Source: JADKFD01 sp050250665 (lineage in GTDB: Bacteria > Pseudomonadota > Gammaproteobacteria > Xanthomonadales > SZUA-5). Taken from it: a stretch of 54,654 nucleotides of DNA. The translations under genes were made by a program, and so were the position numbers. This document shows, piece by piece, positions 23,536 through 33,500 of this stretch (position 1 is its first letter; the number at the start of each line of letters is the position of its first letter). The DNA lies in the NCBI GenBank assembly GCA_050250665.1, contig JBFWOF010000044.1:1-54654 (forward strand), read 5' to 3'. The notes beneath the pieces are model-generated. The model made no database searches and was not told where the DNA came from. It worked only from the letters and a program-made list of their open reading frames with translations.

Positions 23536-26500
23536 ATGTTGACCACCCTGTCTGGATGGCTGAAGGGCGTTCTTGCGCCTGTCTGTTTGCTGGCACTGAT
23601 GAGCCTTGGATTCTGTGGCCCAGCCCATGCTGCCGCCGACGGCGGGATGTGGACTGACGTCCCCGAAGCCGGTATCGCACGCACGGCCAGCGCGCGGCAG
23701 ATCGTGCCGCTGGCCTATCGCAGCGTACAACTGGATCGCAACCAGCTGAGCACATTGCTGAACCAGCTGCCGCTGGAAAGCGCAGTGCCGGCAACCGAAA
23801 GCGACAAGATCCTGTCCTTGCCGCTGGCCGACGGCCGCTATGGCAGCTTCCGCGTCGTCGAGGCGCCGATCATGGAGCCTGCGCTGGCCGCGCAGTTTCC
23901 GGAAATTCGCACCTATCTCGGCCAGGGCATCGAAGACCGCACGGCGACGCTACGTTTCGATGTCACGCCGACCGGTTTCCATGCCCAGATCATCTCCTGG
24001 GAGGGCAGCACCTATATCGATCCCTACCAGCCCGGCGATCTCGATCACTACATTGTCTACCGCAAGCGCGACGCGCAGGAACAGGGCGAACGTCCGCGCT
24101 GCCTGGTCAGCGGCGAGGAACTGCCCAAGGATGCGCCGAACTTCCAGAAGCGCAATCAGGTGGTCAACGTGTCCTCGGGCACCAGCCTGCGCACCTATCG
24201 CGTGGCCATCGCCGCCACCGGCGAATACACCGCCTTCCATGGCGGCACTGTGTCCGGTGGTCTGGCCGCCATCACCACCACGCTGAACCGCGTGGTCGGC
24301 ATCTACGAGCGCGAGCTCAGTGTGCGCATGACCCTTATCGCCAACAACAACCTGATCATCTACACCAACGCTGGCACCGATCCGTACACCAACAACGACG
24401 GCTTTGCGATGCTGAGCGAGAACCAGACCAATCTGAATGCGGTCATTGGCAATGCCAACTTCGACATCGGCCACGTGGTCAGCACCGGCGGCGGCGGTGT
24501 CGCTGGCCTGGGCGTGGTCTGCAACAGCTCGCAGAAAGGGCGTGGCGTCACCGGTTCACCGTCGCCCATCGGCGACCCTTTCGATGTCGATTACGTCGCC
24601 CACGAGATGGGCCACCAATTCGGCGGAAACCACACCTTCAACAGCTCCAACGGTTCCTGCGGCGGCGGCAATCGCAATGCGTCCACCGCCTATGAGGTGG
24701 GTAGCGGACTGACCATCCAGGCCTATGCCGGCATCTGTGGTGCCGACAACCTGCAGAGCAACAGCGCCGACTATTTCCATCGCGCCAGCCTGAACGAAAT
24801 GCTGGCCTTCACCACCAATGCCGGCAGCGGCGCCAGCTGCGGCACAGCCGCCGCCACCGGCAACACGCCGCCGACGGTGACCACGGCGACCGCATTCACG
24901 ATTCCGCGCTCCACGCCGTTCACGCTGACCGCCAGCGGCAGCGACCCGAATGGCGATACCCTGACCTATCTGTGGGAAGAATTCGACCTGGGGCCGACCA
25001 ACTCGCCCGCCGGTACGCTCAGCGACAACGGCGGCCCGCTGTTCCGCAATTTCTCGCCGGTGACCAGCCCCTCGCGCACCTTCCCCAGGCTGCAGTACAT
25101 CCTCAACAATGCCAATGTGCCGCCGCAGACCACCGGCGGTTTCCTCACCGGCGAGCTGCTGCCCAGCACCAATCGCACGATGAACTTCCGGGTGACTGCG
25201 CGCGACAACCGCGCTGGTGGCGGCGGTACCAATGAAGCCTCGACCGCAATCACGATCAATGCCGCGTCCGGGCCCTTTGCTGTGACCTCACCCAATACCG
25301 CAGTCACGCTAGATGCCACCCAGCCGCAGACCATCACCTGGAATGTGGCCGGCACCAATGCGGCACCGGTGAATACGGCCACCGTGACCATCAGCCTGTC
25401 GCTGGATGGCGGCAACACCTTCCCGCTGACACTGGCTACCGGCGAAGCCAACGATGGCAGCGCCACGCTGATCCTGGCCGGCGCCACGCCGACCTCGCAG
25501 GGCCGAATCCGGGTTGCCGCAGACAACAACGTCTATTTCGATATCTCGGACGTCAATTTCACCATCACCGGCAACGGCGGCACGCTGCCGGTGCTGAGCA
25601 ACAGCGGACAACAGCTGTTGACCGGCAATCAACTGATCGAGCCGAACGAGTGCAATCAGCTGTCGATCACGCTCTCCAACAGCGGCACGGCGACGGCCAC
25701 CGCCGTCAGCGCGGTACTGTCGACCAGCACACCCAATGTGACCATCAGCCAGCCCAATGCCGGCTTTGCCGATATTCCGGTGGGCCAGAGCCGCACCAGC
25801 CTGACCCCGTTCGAGATCAGCAGCGGCAGCGCGCTGGTGTGCTTCACCAACATCGATCTGACGCTGACCGTGACCTACAGCGGCGGCGGCTCGCCCTATG
25901 TCAGCAATTTCAGCCTGCCGGTCGGTCAGGCCGGGTCGAGCAACTACAGCTTCGCCAGCAGCACCGGCGCCACCATTCCTGCCGGCGGCACGCTGGTGGC
26001 GGGCACCCAGGCCGACGATGCCGTGGTTGATCTGGCGGTCCCCGCCGGGTTCAACTTCTCGGTCTACGGCACCGCCGTCAGCGGCGGATCGACGCTGCGC
26101 GTCAGCACCAACGGCAATCTGCAGATCGTCAACAGCGGCGGGTCCAGCAGCTACAGCAATGGCGGCTTGCCCAGTGCCGGCAACGCCGATGCTGGGCTCG
26201 GCTCCTTCCCCGCCAGCCTGCCGGTCCTGATGCCCTACTGGGACGATCTGGACACCCGCACCAGTTCGGTCAGCGGCGGCGGCATCTATCAGCAGGTCAC
26301 CGGCACGGCACCGAACCGCAAGTGGATCATCGAATGGCGCGGCGAGCCAGTGAACCAGAGCGGCACCGCCATCACCGTGCAGTTCGCCATCGAGTTCAAT
26401 GAGGCCAGCAACCAGTTTGCTTACCTCTACGCACTCACCGGCGGCAGCGGCGCCAATGGTGCATCGGCCACCATCGGCGTGCAGTCGGCGACCACCGGCT

Positions 26501-27714
26501 CGACCTTCACCCAGTTTTCCTTCAATTCGGCCAGTGTCGCCCCGGGACAGCGGCTGACAGCGACGCTCCCTGCGGCAATCTGCAGCAGCGGCAGTGGCCC
26601 CTGCGGCGGTGGCGGTACACCGGGTGTGACCCTGGTCGAGAGTGGCGGCAACACCAATGTCACCGAGGGCGGCGCCACCGACAGTTACACCGCCGTACTG
26701 AACAGCCTGCCCAGCGGCGACGTGACCCTGACGATGACCCCGGACGCGCAGGTCAGCGTCAATCCGCCGACGCTGAACTTCAACATCGGCAACTGGAATG
26801 TGCCGCAGCCGGTAACCGTGACCGCCGTCGATGACAGCGTGGTCGAGGGCAATCACACCGGCACCATCACCCACAGCGCCTCGGGTGGCGGCTACAACGG
26901 CGTCAGCATTGCCAATGTCGTGGCCAACATCACCGACAATGACAGCGCCACGGTGACCACCGCACCGCTGGTGGTGGCGGAAGGCGACAGCGGCACCAGT
27001 TCGCAACAGCTGACGCTGCAACTGGCCGGTCAGGTCGCCGGGGGTTTCACGGTGAGCTACCAGACCCGCAACGACACCGCCATCGCCGGTCAGGACTATG
27101 TAGCGGCGAGCGGCACGGTCAGCTTCGACGGCAGCGCCAATGCCAGTCGCACCATTACCCTGGGCATCACCGGCGACACCGTGCCCGAGGCCGACGAGCG
27201 CTTCTTCGTCGACCTCAGCACCACCGCGGCCCCGGCAGTGCAGCTGTCACCGGCTGCGGTCAGTATCGACATCATCAATGACGATCTGTTTGCCGACATC
27301 GCCGTCAGCCACCAGCGCAATGCGGGGCCGTCCGGACCGGGGCAGGCGATCAGCTACAGCGCGACGGTGCTCAATCAGAGCAGCCTCATCAACGTGCCCA
27401 ACACCACCTTCAGCTACACGCTGGGCGCCGAGCTCGGCAACATCACCTGGACCTGCAGCGCCAGCGGCGGCGCCACCTGTCCGGCCAGCGGCAGCGGTGC
27501 AATCTCGCACAACATCGTGCTGCCGGCCGGTGGCAGTGTCAGCTACACGATCAACGCCGTGATCCTCGCCGGCACCGCGCCCGGAACCTCGGTGCAAACC
27601 ACGGCCACCGCCAACGTCATTGCGCCCTACAGCGATCCCAACACCGCCAACAACACGGTGCCGGTGCAGTTCACCGTCAGCGGCGACGCGCTGTTCGCCA
27701 ACGGCTTCGAGTAA
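23536..27714 (+). CDS. Large secreted reprolysin-like metalloprotease with Calx-beta and DUF11 domains
   Basis: 1392 residues. ATG 23536 has CCGGAG upstream and opens a signal peptide (WLKGVLAPVCLLALMSLGFC, cleavage after PAHA). A propeptide follows, then a zinc protease domain with HEMGHQFGGNH (H356, E357, H360, H366), the extended zinc site of metzincins of the M12B-like type. Then come beta-sandwich modules: an Ig-like repeat (GSDPNGDTLTYLWEEFD), a nidogen-like or beta-sandwich region with PYWDDLDTRTSSVSGGG, a Calx-beta-like stretch (NDTAIAGQDYVAASGTVSF), and a DUF11 domain near the end (ADIAVSHQRNAGPSGPGQAI). The last residues are DALFANGFE, a tail like that at the end of the gene at 1-612. 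The enzyme probably degrades external protein. It is followed by a strong hairpin. Confidence 0.92.
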   Translation: MLTTLSGWLKGVLAPVCLLALMSLGFCGPAHAAADGGMWTDVPEAGIARTASARQIVPLAYRSVQLDRNQLSTLLNQLPLESAVPATESDKILSLPLADGRYGSFRVVEAPIMEPALAAQFPEIRTYLGQGIEDRTATLRFDVTPTGFHAQIISWEGSTYIDPYQPGDLDHYIVYRKRDAQEQGERPRCLVSGEELPKDAPNFQKRNQVVNVSSGTSLRTYRVAIAATGEYTAFHGGTVSGGLAAITTTLNRVVGIYERELSVRMTLIANNNLIIYTNAGTDPYTNNDGFAMLSENQTNLNAVIGNANFDIGHVVSTGGGGVAGLGVVCNSSQKGRGVTGSPSPIGDPFDVDYVAHEMGHQFGGNHTFNSSNGSCGGGNRNASTAYEVGSGLTIQAYAGICGADNLQSNSADYFHRASLNEMLAFTTNAGSGASCGTAAATGNTPPTVTTATAFTIPRSTPFTLTASGSDPNGDTLTYLWEEFDLGPTNSPAGTLSDNGGPLFRNFSPVTSPSRTFPRLQYILNNANVPPQTTGGFLTGELLPSTNRTMNFRVTARDNRAGGGGTNEASTAITINAASGPFAVTSPNTAVTLDATQPQTITWNVAGTNAAPVNTATVTISLSLDGGNTFPLTLATGEANDGSATLILAGATPTSQGRIRVAADNNVYFDISDVNFTITGNGGTLPVLSNSGQQLLTGNQLIEPNECNQLSITLSNSGTATATAVSAVLSTSTPNVTISQPNAGFADIPVGQSRTSLTPFEISSGSALVCFTNIDLTLTVTYSGGGSPYVSNFSLPVGQAGSSNYSFASSTGATIPAGGTLVAGTQADDAVVDLAVPAGFNFSVYGTAVSGGSTLRVSTNGNLQIVNSGGSSSYSNGGLPSAGNADAGLGSFPASLPVLMPYWDDLDTRTSSVSGGGIYQQVTGTAPNRKWIIEWRGEPVNQSGTAITVQFAIEFNEASNQFAYLYALTGGSGANGASATIGVQSATTGSTFTQFSFNSASVAPGQRLTATLPAAICSSGSGPCGGGGTPGVTLVESGGNTNVTEGGATDSYTAVLNSLPSGDVTLTMTPDAQVSVNPPTLNFNIGNWNVPQPVTVTAVDDSVVEGNHTGTITHSASGGGYNGVSIANVVANITDNDSATVTTAPLVVAEGDSGTSSQQLTLQLAGQVAGGFTVSYQTRNDTAIAGQDYVAASGTVSFDGSANASRTITLGITGDTVPEADERFFVDLSTTAAPAVQLSPAAVSIDIINDDLFADIAVSHQRNAGPSGPGQAISYSATVLNQSSLINVPNTTFSYTLGAELGNITWTCSASGGATCPASGSGAISHNIVLPAGGSVSYTINAVILAGTAPGTSVQTTATANVIAPYSDPNTANNTVPVQFTVSGDALFANGFE

Positions 27715-27722
27715 GGCTCAGG

Positions 27723-27746
27723 CGCGCCGCCCATCCGGGCGGCGCG
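27723..27746 (+). terminator. Perfect 10-bp hairpin after the metalloprotease gene
   Basis: CGCGCCGCCC-ATCC-GGGCGGCGCG folds into a perfect stem 8 bases after the stop codon. No T-run follows, but stability is high and the position fits a transcription stop. Confidence 0.65.
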
Positions 27747-27756
27747 TCCGTGGCTC

Positions 27757-28020
27757 TGGTAGAGCGGAGCTTGCCGCGCTGCTGTGGCTGCTGTGGCTGT
27801 TTTGGGTTCGGACTTGTCCGAACGCTTTTGGCGGGAACAGGGCAGAAGCGTCCAGACAAGTCTGGACCCACAGAAGCTCGTGCAGCCGGAACAAGCCAAA
27901 AGCGACCCAGACACGCCTGGACCTACAGACGCACGAAAAGCCGCACATCCTGCCGAGCAAGCTCGGCACTACGACAGCCTCGTATACCGACGCTCTGGTA
28001 GAGCGGAGCAAGCTCCGCTC
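27757..28020. repeat. Cluster of REP-like repeats
   Basis: The space 27715-28112 has no credible gene. It contains two copies of CTGGTAGAGCGGAGC (27765 and 27994 areas), the second followed by its complement as a hairpin (28001-28020), and several arms of the GTAGGTCCAGAC family between 27808 and 27930 (GGACTTGTCCGAACGCTTTT, AAGCGTCCAGACAAGTCTGG, AGACACGCCTGGACCTACAG). Confidence 0.75.
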
Positions 28021-28112
28021 CTCTGGCCAAGCTTGGGTGCCTCACTGACACCACCCGCAAAATCGCAGCGCGGCACCACCCAAGAACTCGTACATGCGCC
28101 ATCATCGCGCCC

Positions 28113-29027
28113 ATGAACTGGTCCCAGCTGCTGAATCAGGTGTATGCCGATGCCATCCCCACGCTGGGGCGTGGCGAGGTGGCCACCTATATCCCGGCAC
28201 TGGCGGAGGTGCCGGCCAATCGTTTCGGCATCGCGCTGGTCACGGTCGAGGGCGATCTGGCCGCGGTCGGCCATGCCCACGAGCCGTTCTCGATCCAGAG
28301 CATCAGCAAGGTGTTCTCGCTGGCGATGGCGTTGCGCGATGGCGGCGACGCCCTGTGGCAACGCTGCGGCCGCGAGCCCTCGGGCAACAGCTTCAATTCG
28401 CTGGTGCAGCTGGAACGCGAGCACGGCATACCGCGCAACCCCTTCATCAATGCCGGCGCGCTGGTGGTGGCGGATCTGCTGGCCAAACGTCGCATCAATG
28501 CCCGCGCCGATCTGCTGAAGTTCATGCGCAACCGAGTCGGCAGCGACCGCCTCTACTACGACGAGCGCGTGGCCGCCTCGGAAGCCGCGACCGGAGCCCG
28601 CAATCGCGCGCTGGCCTGGTTCATCAAGAGCTTTGGCAACATCGAAGGCAATGTCGATGAGGTGCTGGACCTGTACTTTCATCAGTGCGCTCTGGCCATG
28701 AGCTGCGTGGAACTGGCCCGTGCCGCGTGTTTTCTGGCCAACGAGGGCATCGACCCCTTCACCCAGGAACGTGTAGTCAATCCCCTGCAAACGCGGCGCA
28801 TCAACTCGCTGATGCTGACCTGCGGCACCTACGATGCCGCCGGCGAGGTGGCCTTCCAGGTGGGCCTGCCGGCCAAGAGCGGTGTCGGCGGTGGCATCCT
28901 GGCGATCGTGCCGCGCAAGCTCGCCCTCGTCGCCTGGTCACCGCGGCTGGACCCCCACGGCAATTCGGTGGCCTGCTTGGCCGCCATGCGCTCCTTCGTG
29001 GAGCGCAGCGGGTTGACGGTGTTCTAG
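28113..29027 (+). CDS. glsA: Glutaminase A
   Basis: 304 residues, the normal length of the serine-dependent beta-lactamase-like glutaminases (E. coli YbaS/YneH, B. subtilis YbgJ). It hydrolyses glutamine to glutamate and ammonia in the cytoplasm. The catalytic S-x-x-K dyad is in FSIQSISKVFSLAMAL, S63 and K66. Other family blocks are GNSFNSLVQLEREHGIPRNP, PFINAGALVV, SEAATGARNRALAWF and the oxyanion region AKSGVGGGILAIVP. E. coli GlsA helps in acid resistance; whether it does so here is unknown. It stands alone between repeat regions, with ATG 28113 just after a CATCATCGCGCC stretch that lacks a good ribosome site. Confidence 0.95.
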   Translation: MNWSQLLNQVYADAIPTLGRGEVATYIPALAEVPANRFGIALVTVEGDLAAVGHAHEPFSIQSISKVFSLAMALRDGGDALWQRCGREPSGNSFNSLVQLEREHGIPRNPFINAGALVVADLLAKRRINARADLLKFMRNRVGSDRLYYDERVAASEAATGARNRALAWFIKSFGNIEGNVDEVLDLYFHQCALAMSCVELARAACFLANEGIDPFTQERVVNPLQTRRINSLMLTCGTYDAAGEVAFQVGLPAKSGVGGGILAIVPRKLALVAWSPRLDPHGNSVACLAAMRSFVERSGLTVF

Positions 29028-29066
29028 CGGGGTAGCAAGGCGATGGCGAGGTGAATCGGCGAAGGA

Positions 29067-29225
29067 GTAAAACGTCAAACGTAAAACGTCAAACGTAAAA
29101 CGTCAATTTTGAACGCCGCGAGCTCTTGCTCCCACGCATCCTTTGGATACCTTGTCGCGGGAAAGCAGGGCTGGTGCGACGAAGCTGCGCCCTTGCCAAT
29201 TGACGTTTCACGTTTGACGTTTTAC
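29067..29225. repeat. Inverted repeat with internal tandem ACGTCAAACGTAAA units
   Basis: The left arm (29067-29108) is GTAAAACGTCAAACGTAAAA repeated in phase three times and ending ACGTCAATTT. The right arm (29197-29225) is AATTGACGTTTCACGTTTGA running to CGTTTTAC, its complement with one mismatch. About 90 bases lie between. The AT-rich arms contrast with the GC-rich surroundings. It lies in the 260-base space between glsA and sbcD, which has no gene. Confidence 0.85.
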
Positions 29226-29287
29226 CTCTCCACCGCAACCTCAGCACGCAATCCACGACACTCTCTCCAAACACCGCAACTCCCCAC

Positions 29288-30511
29288 GTGAAACTCCTCC
29301 ACACCTCCGATTGGCATCTGGGACAGACCCTGCACGGGCACGGTCGAGAGGCTGAGCATCGGGCCTTTCTGGACTGGCTGCTGGAGCAGTTGCAGCAACG
29401 TCAGCCCGATGCCCTGCTGATCGCCGGAGATATCTTCGACCAGGCCAATCCGGGCCCCGATGCGCTGCGGCTGTATTACGGCTTTCTGGGCCAGGCGCTC
29501 CGATGCTCTCCGCGCCTGAGCATCGTGGTCATTGCCGGCAACCACGATTCGCCGGGGCGCATCGAGGCGCCGCATCCGCTGCTGCAGGGTCTGGGCGTGC
29601 ACGTGATCGGCCATGTCCGCGGCGAGACCGGGCAGACCCCGCGCTGGTGCATCCCCATTGCCGGCAGCGACGGCGCGATCGGTGCCTGGGTGCTGGCACT
29701 GCCCTTCCTGCGTCCCTCGGACCTGCCGCAGCGCGAGGCGCCAGCCTATCTGGAGGGCGTCGCGGAGGTCTACCGCGAGGCCGTGGATACGGCGCTGTCG
29801 CTGCGCCAGCCGGGGCAGGCCCTGATTGCGATGGGCCATCTGCATGTGCGCGGCGGCCAGCTGTCGGAGCTGTCGGAACGCAAGCTGGTCATCGGCGGTC
29901 AGGAGGCGCTGGAGGCCAGCATCTTTCCGGCCGAGCTCGATTATGTGGCACTGGGCCATCTGCATCTGGCGCAGTCCTTCGATGGCGGCCGCATCCGCTA
30001 CAGCGGCAGCCCTTTGCCGCTGTCCTTTAACGAAATCGGCTATCCGCACCAGCTGGTCGAGGTGATCATCGACGGCGCCGGCCAGCTCAGCGCCGAGCCC
30101 GTGCGGGTGCCGCGGCCGGCGCCGATCCTGCGGGTGCCGGAACGGCATCTGCCGCTGGCCGAGGCGCTGGCCGCGCTGCAGACCTTGGACGTGCCGGAAG
30201 ATCCGCCGCGCGGACTGGAGCCGCTGATCGAAGTCCCGATCGAGCTGGCGCTGGCCGACACCGACGTGCGCGCCCAGGTCGATCAGGCACTGGCCGGCAA
30301 GCGCGTGCGCCTGGCGCGTATCGATCCCTTGCGGCGCAAGGATTCGGCGGCTGCCGACGCCGAGCACAGGCCCAGCCTGTCGCTGTCGGAACTCAGACCG
30401 GACATCCTGTTCCAGCGCCTGCTCGATGACCAGTCCGGGAACGCTCCGGAGGCCGAACTGCTGGCGGCCTTTGGCGAATTGCTGAAGCAGATCGAACAGG
30501 CCGAGCACTGA
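29288..30511 (+). CDS. sbcD: Exonuclease subunit SbcD (Mre11-type)
   Basis: 407 residues from GTG 29288, fixed because the family starts exactly with KLLHTSDWHLG. SbcD is the manganese-dependent nuclease of the SbcCD complex, which opens hairpins and trims blocked DNA ends. Phosphoesterase motifs appear in order: HTSDWHLGQTLHG, LLIAGDIFDQANPG, VVIAGNHDSPGR, IAMGHLHVRGG, VALGHLHLAQ and IRYSGSPLPLSFNE. The end (ELRPDILFQRLLDDQSG) resembles the SbcC-binding capping region. The stop overlaps the sbcC start (TGATG), so the subunits are translated together. Confidence 0.95.
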   Translation: MKLLHTSDWHLGQTLHGHGREAEHRAFLDWLLEQLQQRQPDALLIAGDIFDQANPGPDALRLYYGFLGQALRCSPRLSIVVIAGNHDSPGRIEAPHPLLQGLGVHVIGHVRGETGQTPRWCIPIAGSDGAIGAWVLALPFLRPSDLPQREAPAYLEGVAEVYREAVDTALSLRQPGQALIAMGHLHVRGGQLSELSERKLVIGGQEALEASIFPAELDYVALGHLHLAQSFDGGRIRYSGSPLPLSFNEIGYPHQLVEVIIDGAGQLSAEPVRVPRPAPILRVPERHLPLAEALAALQTLDVPEDPPRGLEPLIEVPIELALADTDVRAQVDQALAGKRVRLARIDPLRRKDSAAADAEHRPSLSLSELRPDILFQRLLDDQSGNAPEAELLAAFGELLKQIEQAEH

Positions 30512-33500
30512 TGCGGATACTGGCGATACGCGGTCGCAATCTGGCATCGCTGGCGGGCGACTTCGAAGTCGATTTCCAGAGCGAGCCGCTGGCCAGCGCC
30601 GGCGTGTTCGCGATCAGCGGCCCGACCGGCGCCGGCAAGAGCACGCTGCTCGATGCCATGTGCCTGGCGCTCTATCACGACACCCCGCGCCTGCGCTCGG
30701 CCAAGGAAGCGCAGATTGCCGTTCCCGACATCAAGGATCAGACCCTGACCCCGCAGGACCCACGGCATCTGCTGCGACGCGGTTGCGGCGAGGGTCATGC
30801 CGAGGTGGATTTCGAGGATCAGTCCGGGGTGTCCTGGCGCGCGCGCTGGAGTGTGGCGCGGGCGCGGGGCAAGGTCGGTGGTCGTTTGCAGCCGGCCCAG
30901 GTTTCGCTGCTGCGGATCGCCGACCAGCAGCCGGTGGCCGGCAGCGTGCGTGAGGTTCAGGAGCAGCTGGCCACGCTCACCGGCCTCAGCTTCGAGCAGT
31001 TCTGCCGCTCGGTGCTGCTGGCACAGAACGACTTTGCGGCACTGCTGAAGGCGCGCCAGGAAGAACGCGCCGGACTGCTGGAGGCGCTGACCGGCACCGA
31101 GATCTTCAGCCAGATCTCAAAGCTCGCGCATCAGCGCAACCACAGCGAACAGCAGCAGCTGCGGGCACTGGAGCAGCAACTGGGGCAGCACCCGCCCATG
31201 TCCGACGAGGCCCGCGCCGAGCTGACACAACAGCGGGCGGCCGCCCTGGAGGCTGGCGATGTGCACGCCCAGCGACTGCAGGCACTGGTCGGCGAGGCAG
31301 CCTGGCACGACCGAGGCGCGGCCATCGACCAGCAGTTGCAGCAATCGGCAGCGCGTCTGTCGGAACTCGAAGGCGAACTGGCGACCGATGCCAGGCTGGG
31401 CCTGCAATTGCGCTACTGGGCGGCGGCGGCGGCGCTGCGGCATCTTGCGGACAGCCAGCAACGCACGGCTGCCGAGGCCCTGGCCCTCGGCCACCAGCTG
31501 CCACAGCTGCAGCAGGAACAGCAGCGTGCGCAGCAGGCCTCGGAGGCGGCAGAGCGGGCCAGTCGAGGTGCTGCCGATGCGCTGTCGCAGGCGGAACAAG
31601 CCAGAGCCCGCGCGCAGCCGCAGATCCAGGCAGCGCGCGCAGCCGATGTGCAGATCGAGTTGGCGCGAGCGGCGGCAGCACAGGCAGAGCGGGAGCTGGA
31701 ACGGGCACGGACCACCCAGTCCGAACTGAAGCAGCAGCTGGCGGCGCGCGCTCTGGAGCATGACCAGCACCAGATCCTGATCGACGAGCACCGGCGCTGG
31801 CTACAGCTGCACCCGCATCTGCCGGGCGACGAGGGGCCGTGGGCGGCACTGGGTCAGCGTCTGCAGTCGCTGATCGAGCATCGTCAGCGCGAGACCGCTG
31901 CCCGCGGGCGCGAGCAGGCGCTGCAGCGCTCGCTGGCGAGCGAGGAATCGCGTCTGCTCAGCTTGCGCGAATCCACTGACCAGGCTGCGGCAGCGCTGCA
32001 GCAGCGCAGCACGGAGGTGCGAGCAGCAGAACAGCAGCTGGAAGAACTCGATGCACCGGCGCTGGCGGCCCGCCAGCGGCAGTGGCTGGCGGAAGATCGG
32101 GCCGCAACTCAGGTGCAGCAGTGGCTGGATGCCTGCCAGGAACGCCAGCAAGCGCTGCTGCAGCTGCAGCAGCAAGGCGAACAGCTGCAGCAGACGCGGC
32201 AGACACTGGACCAGCAAGCGCATGCGGCCGCGGAGCATCTGCAGCAGGCAGCCAACGAAGCGCAGGCCGCGCACACCGCCCTGCAGCGCGTCAGCCTGGT
32301 GGCCGATGCCCATACCGAACAGTTGCGCACCCTGCTGGTGGCGGGTGAACCCTGCCCTGTCTGCGGGGCGCTGGAGCACCCGCAGGCCGGGCAGCACAGC
32401 GCTGAGGTCAGGGCCCTGCTGGATGAGCTGGAAGCGCAAGCGGCGGCGGCGCGGCAAGCCCACCAGCAGGCGATTGCCGGGGATCAGCGCACACGGTCAC
32501 AGCTCGACGCTGCCAGTCAGCGGCTACTGGAGATCGAGGAATCGCTGCGCCATGCCGACCAAGCGCTGGTGCAATCGCAAGCCGACCTGCTGAGCGCCGC
32601 CGCCAGCCTGTGGCCAGAAGTTGATGACGCCGCGGCGGTTGCCGAATGGCTGCCGCAGCGACAGCAGGAACTCGCCGAGCAGCAAGCCCGGCTGGAACTC
32701 GCGCAGACCCGGCTGGAGCAAACCCAGTCGACGCTGAAACTCGCGCGCGAGGCCGAACACAGGGCCCGCGCCGAGCTCCAGCATCAGCAGGCGGCAGTGG
32801 AGCAGCTGCAGGCCGATATCGCGCCCACCCGGCACGCCCTGACCTTGCTGCAGGGCGAACTCGGGGCCATCGACGCCGATCTCCGCAGCGGACTGATGTC
32901 GCTGCGCGAACTGCTGCCGGCCATCGAGCTGAATGCGGACGACCACCCGCCGCTGCTGAGCGACTGGCAGCAAGGTGAACAGCTGCGTAGCGCTGCCAAA
33001 CTGGCCCTGCAATCAGTGCGCGAGATCGCTCAGGCGCTGGCGACGCTGCAACAGCAGCTCGACGCCGCCGCGCAGGCGCAGACGCTGGCGGCCGAGGGCC
33101 GCGAGCGCGCTGCTGCGGCGCTGCAGCAAGTCATCGAAGACCGCCGGACACTGCTGAGCCATGAGAACACCGAGGCCTTTGCCGCGGCACTGGATCAGGC
33201 CGTGGCAGCGGCCCGCGCGCAACAGCAGCAACGCGCGGAGGAACAATCACGCTGCCTGCAGCAGCACACCGCAGCCACGGCCGAGCTGCAGTCGGCGCAG
33301 CGGCAGCTCAGCCAGCTGCAAGGCCGCGCCGAGCAACAGCAACAGCAACTCGAACAGGAGTGGACGGCCCAGCTGCAGGCCGATCAACTCGATCCAGCGC
33401 CGCTGCAGCAGCTGTGGGACCTGCTGGCCGAGCTACCCGCGGATCTGGGTGCGCGCCAGCAGGCCTGGGCCGCCCGCCTGCAGGCGCTGGGCGAAATCCG

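Noticed and set aside
25309..27021. Minus-strand frame of 570 codons opposite the metalloprotease
   Set aside because: The plus-strand frame continues through clear beta-sandwich domains; the antisense product is low-complexity Gly/Ala.
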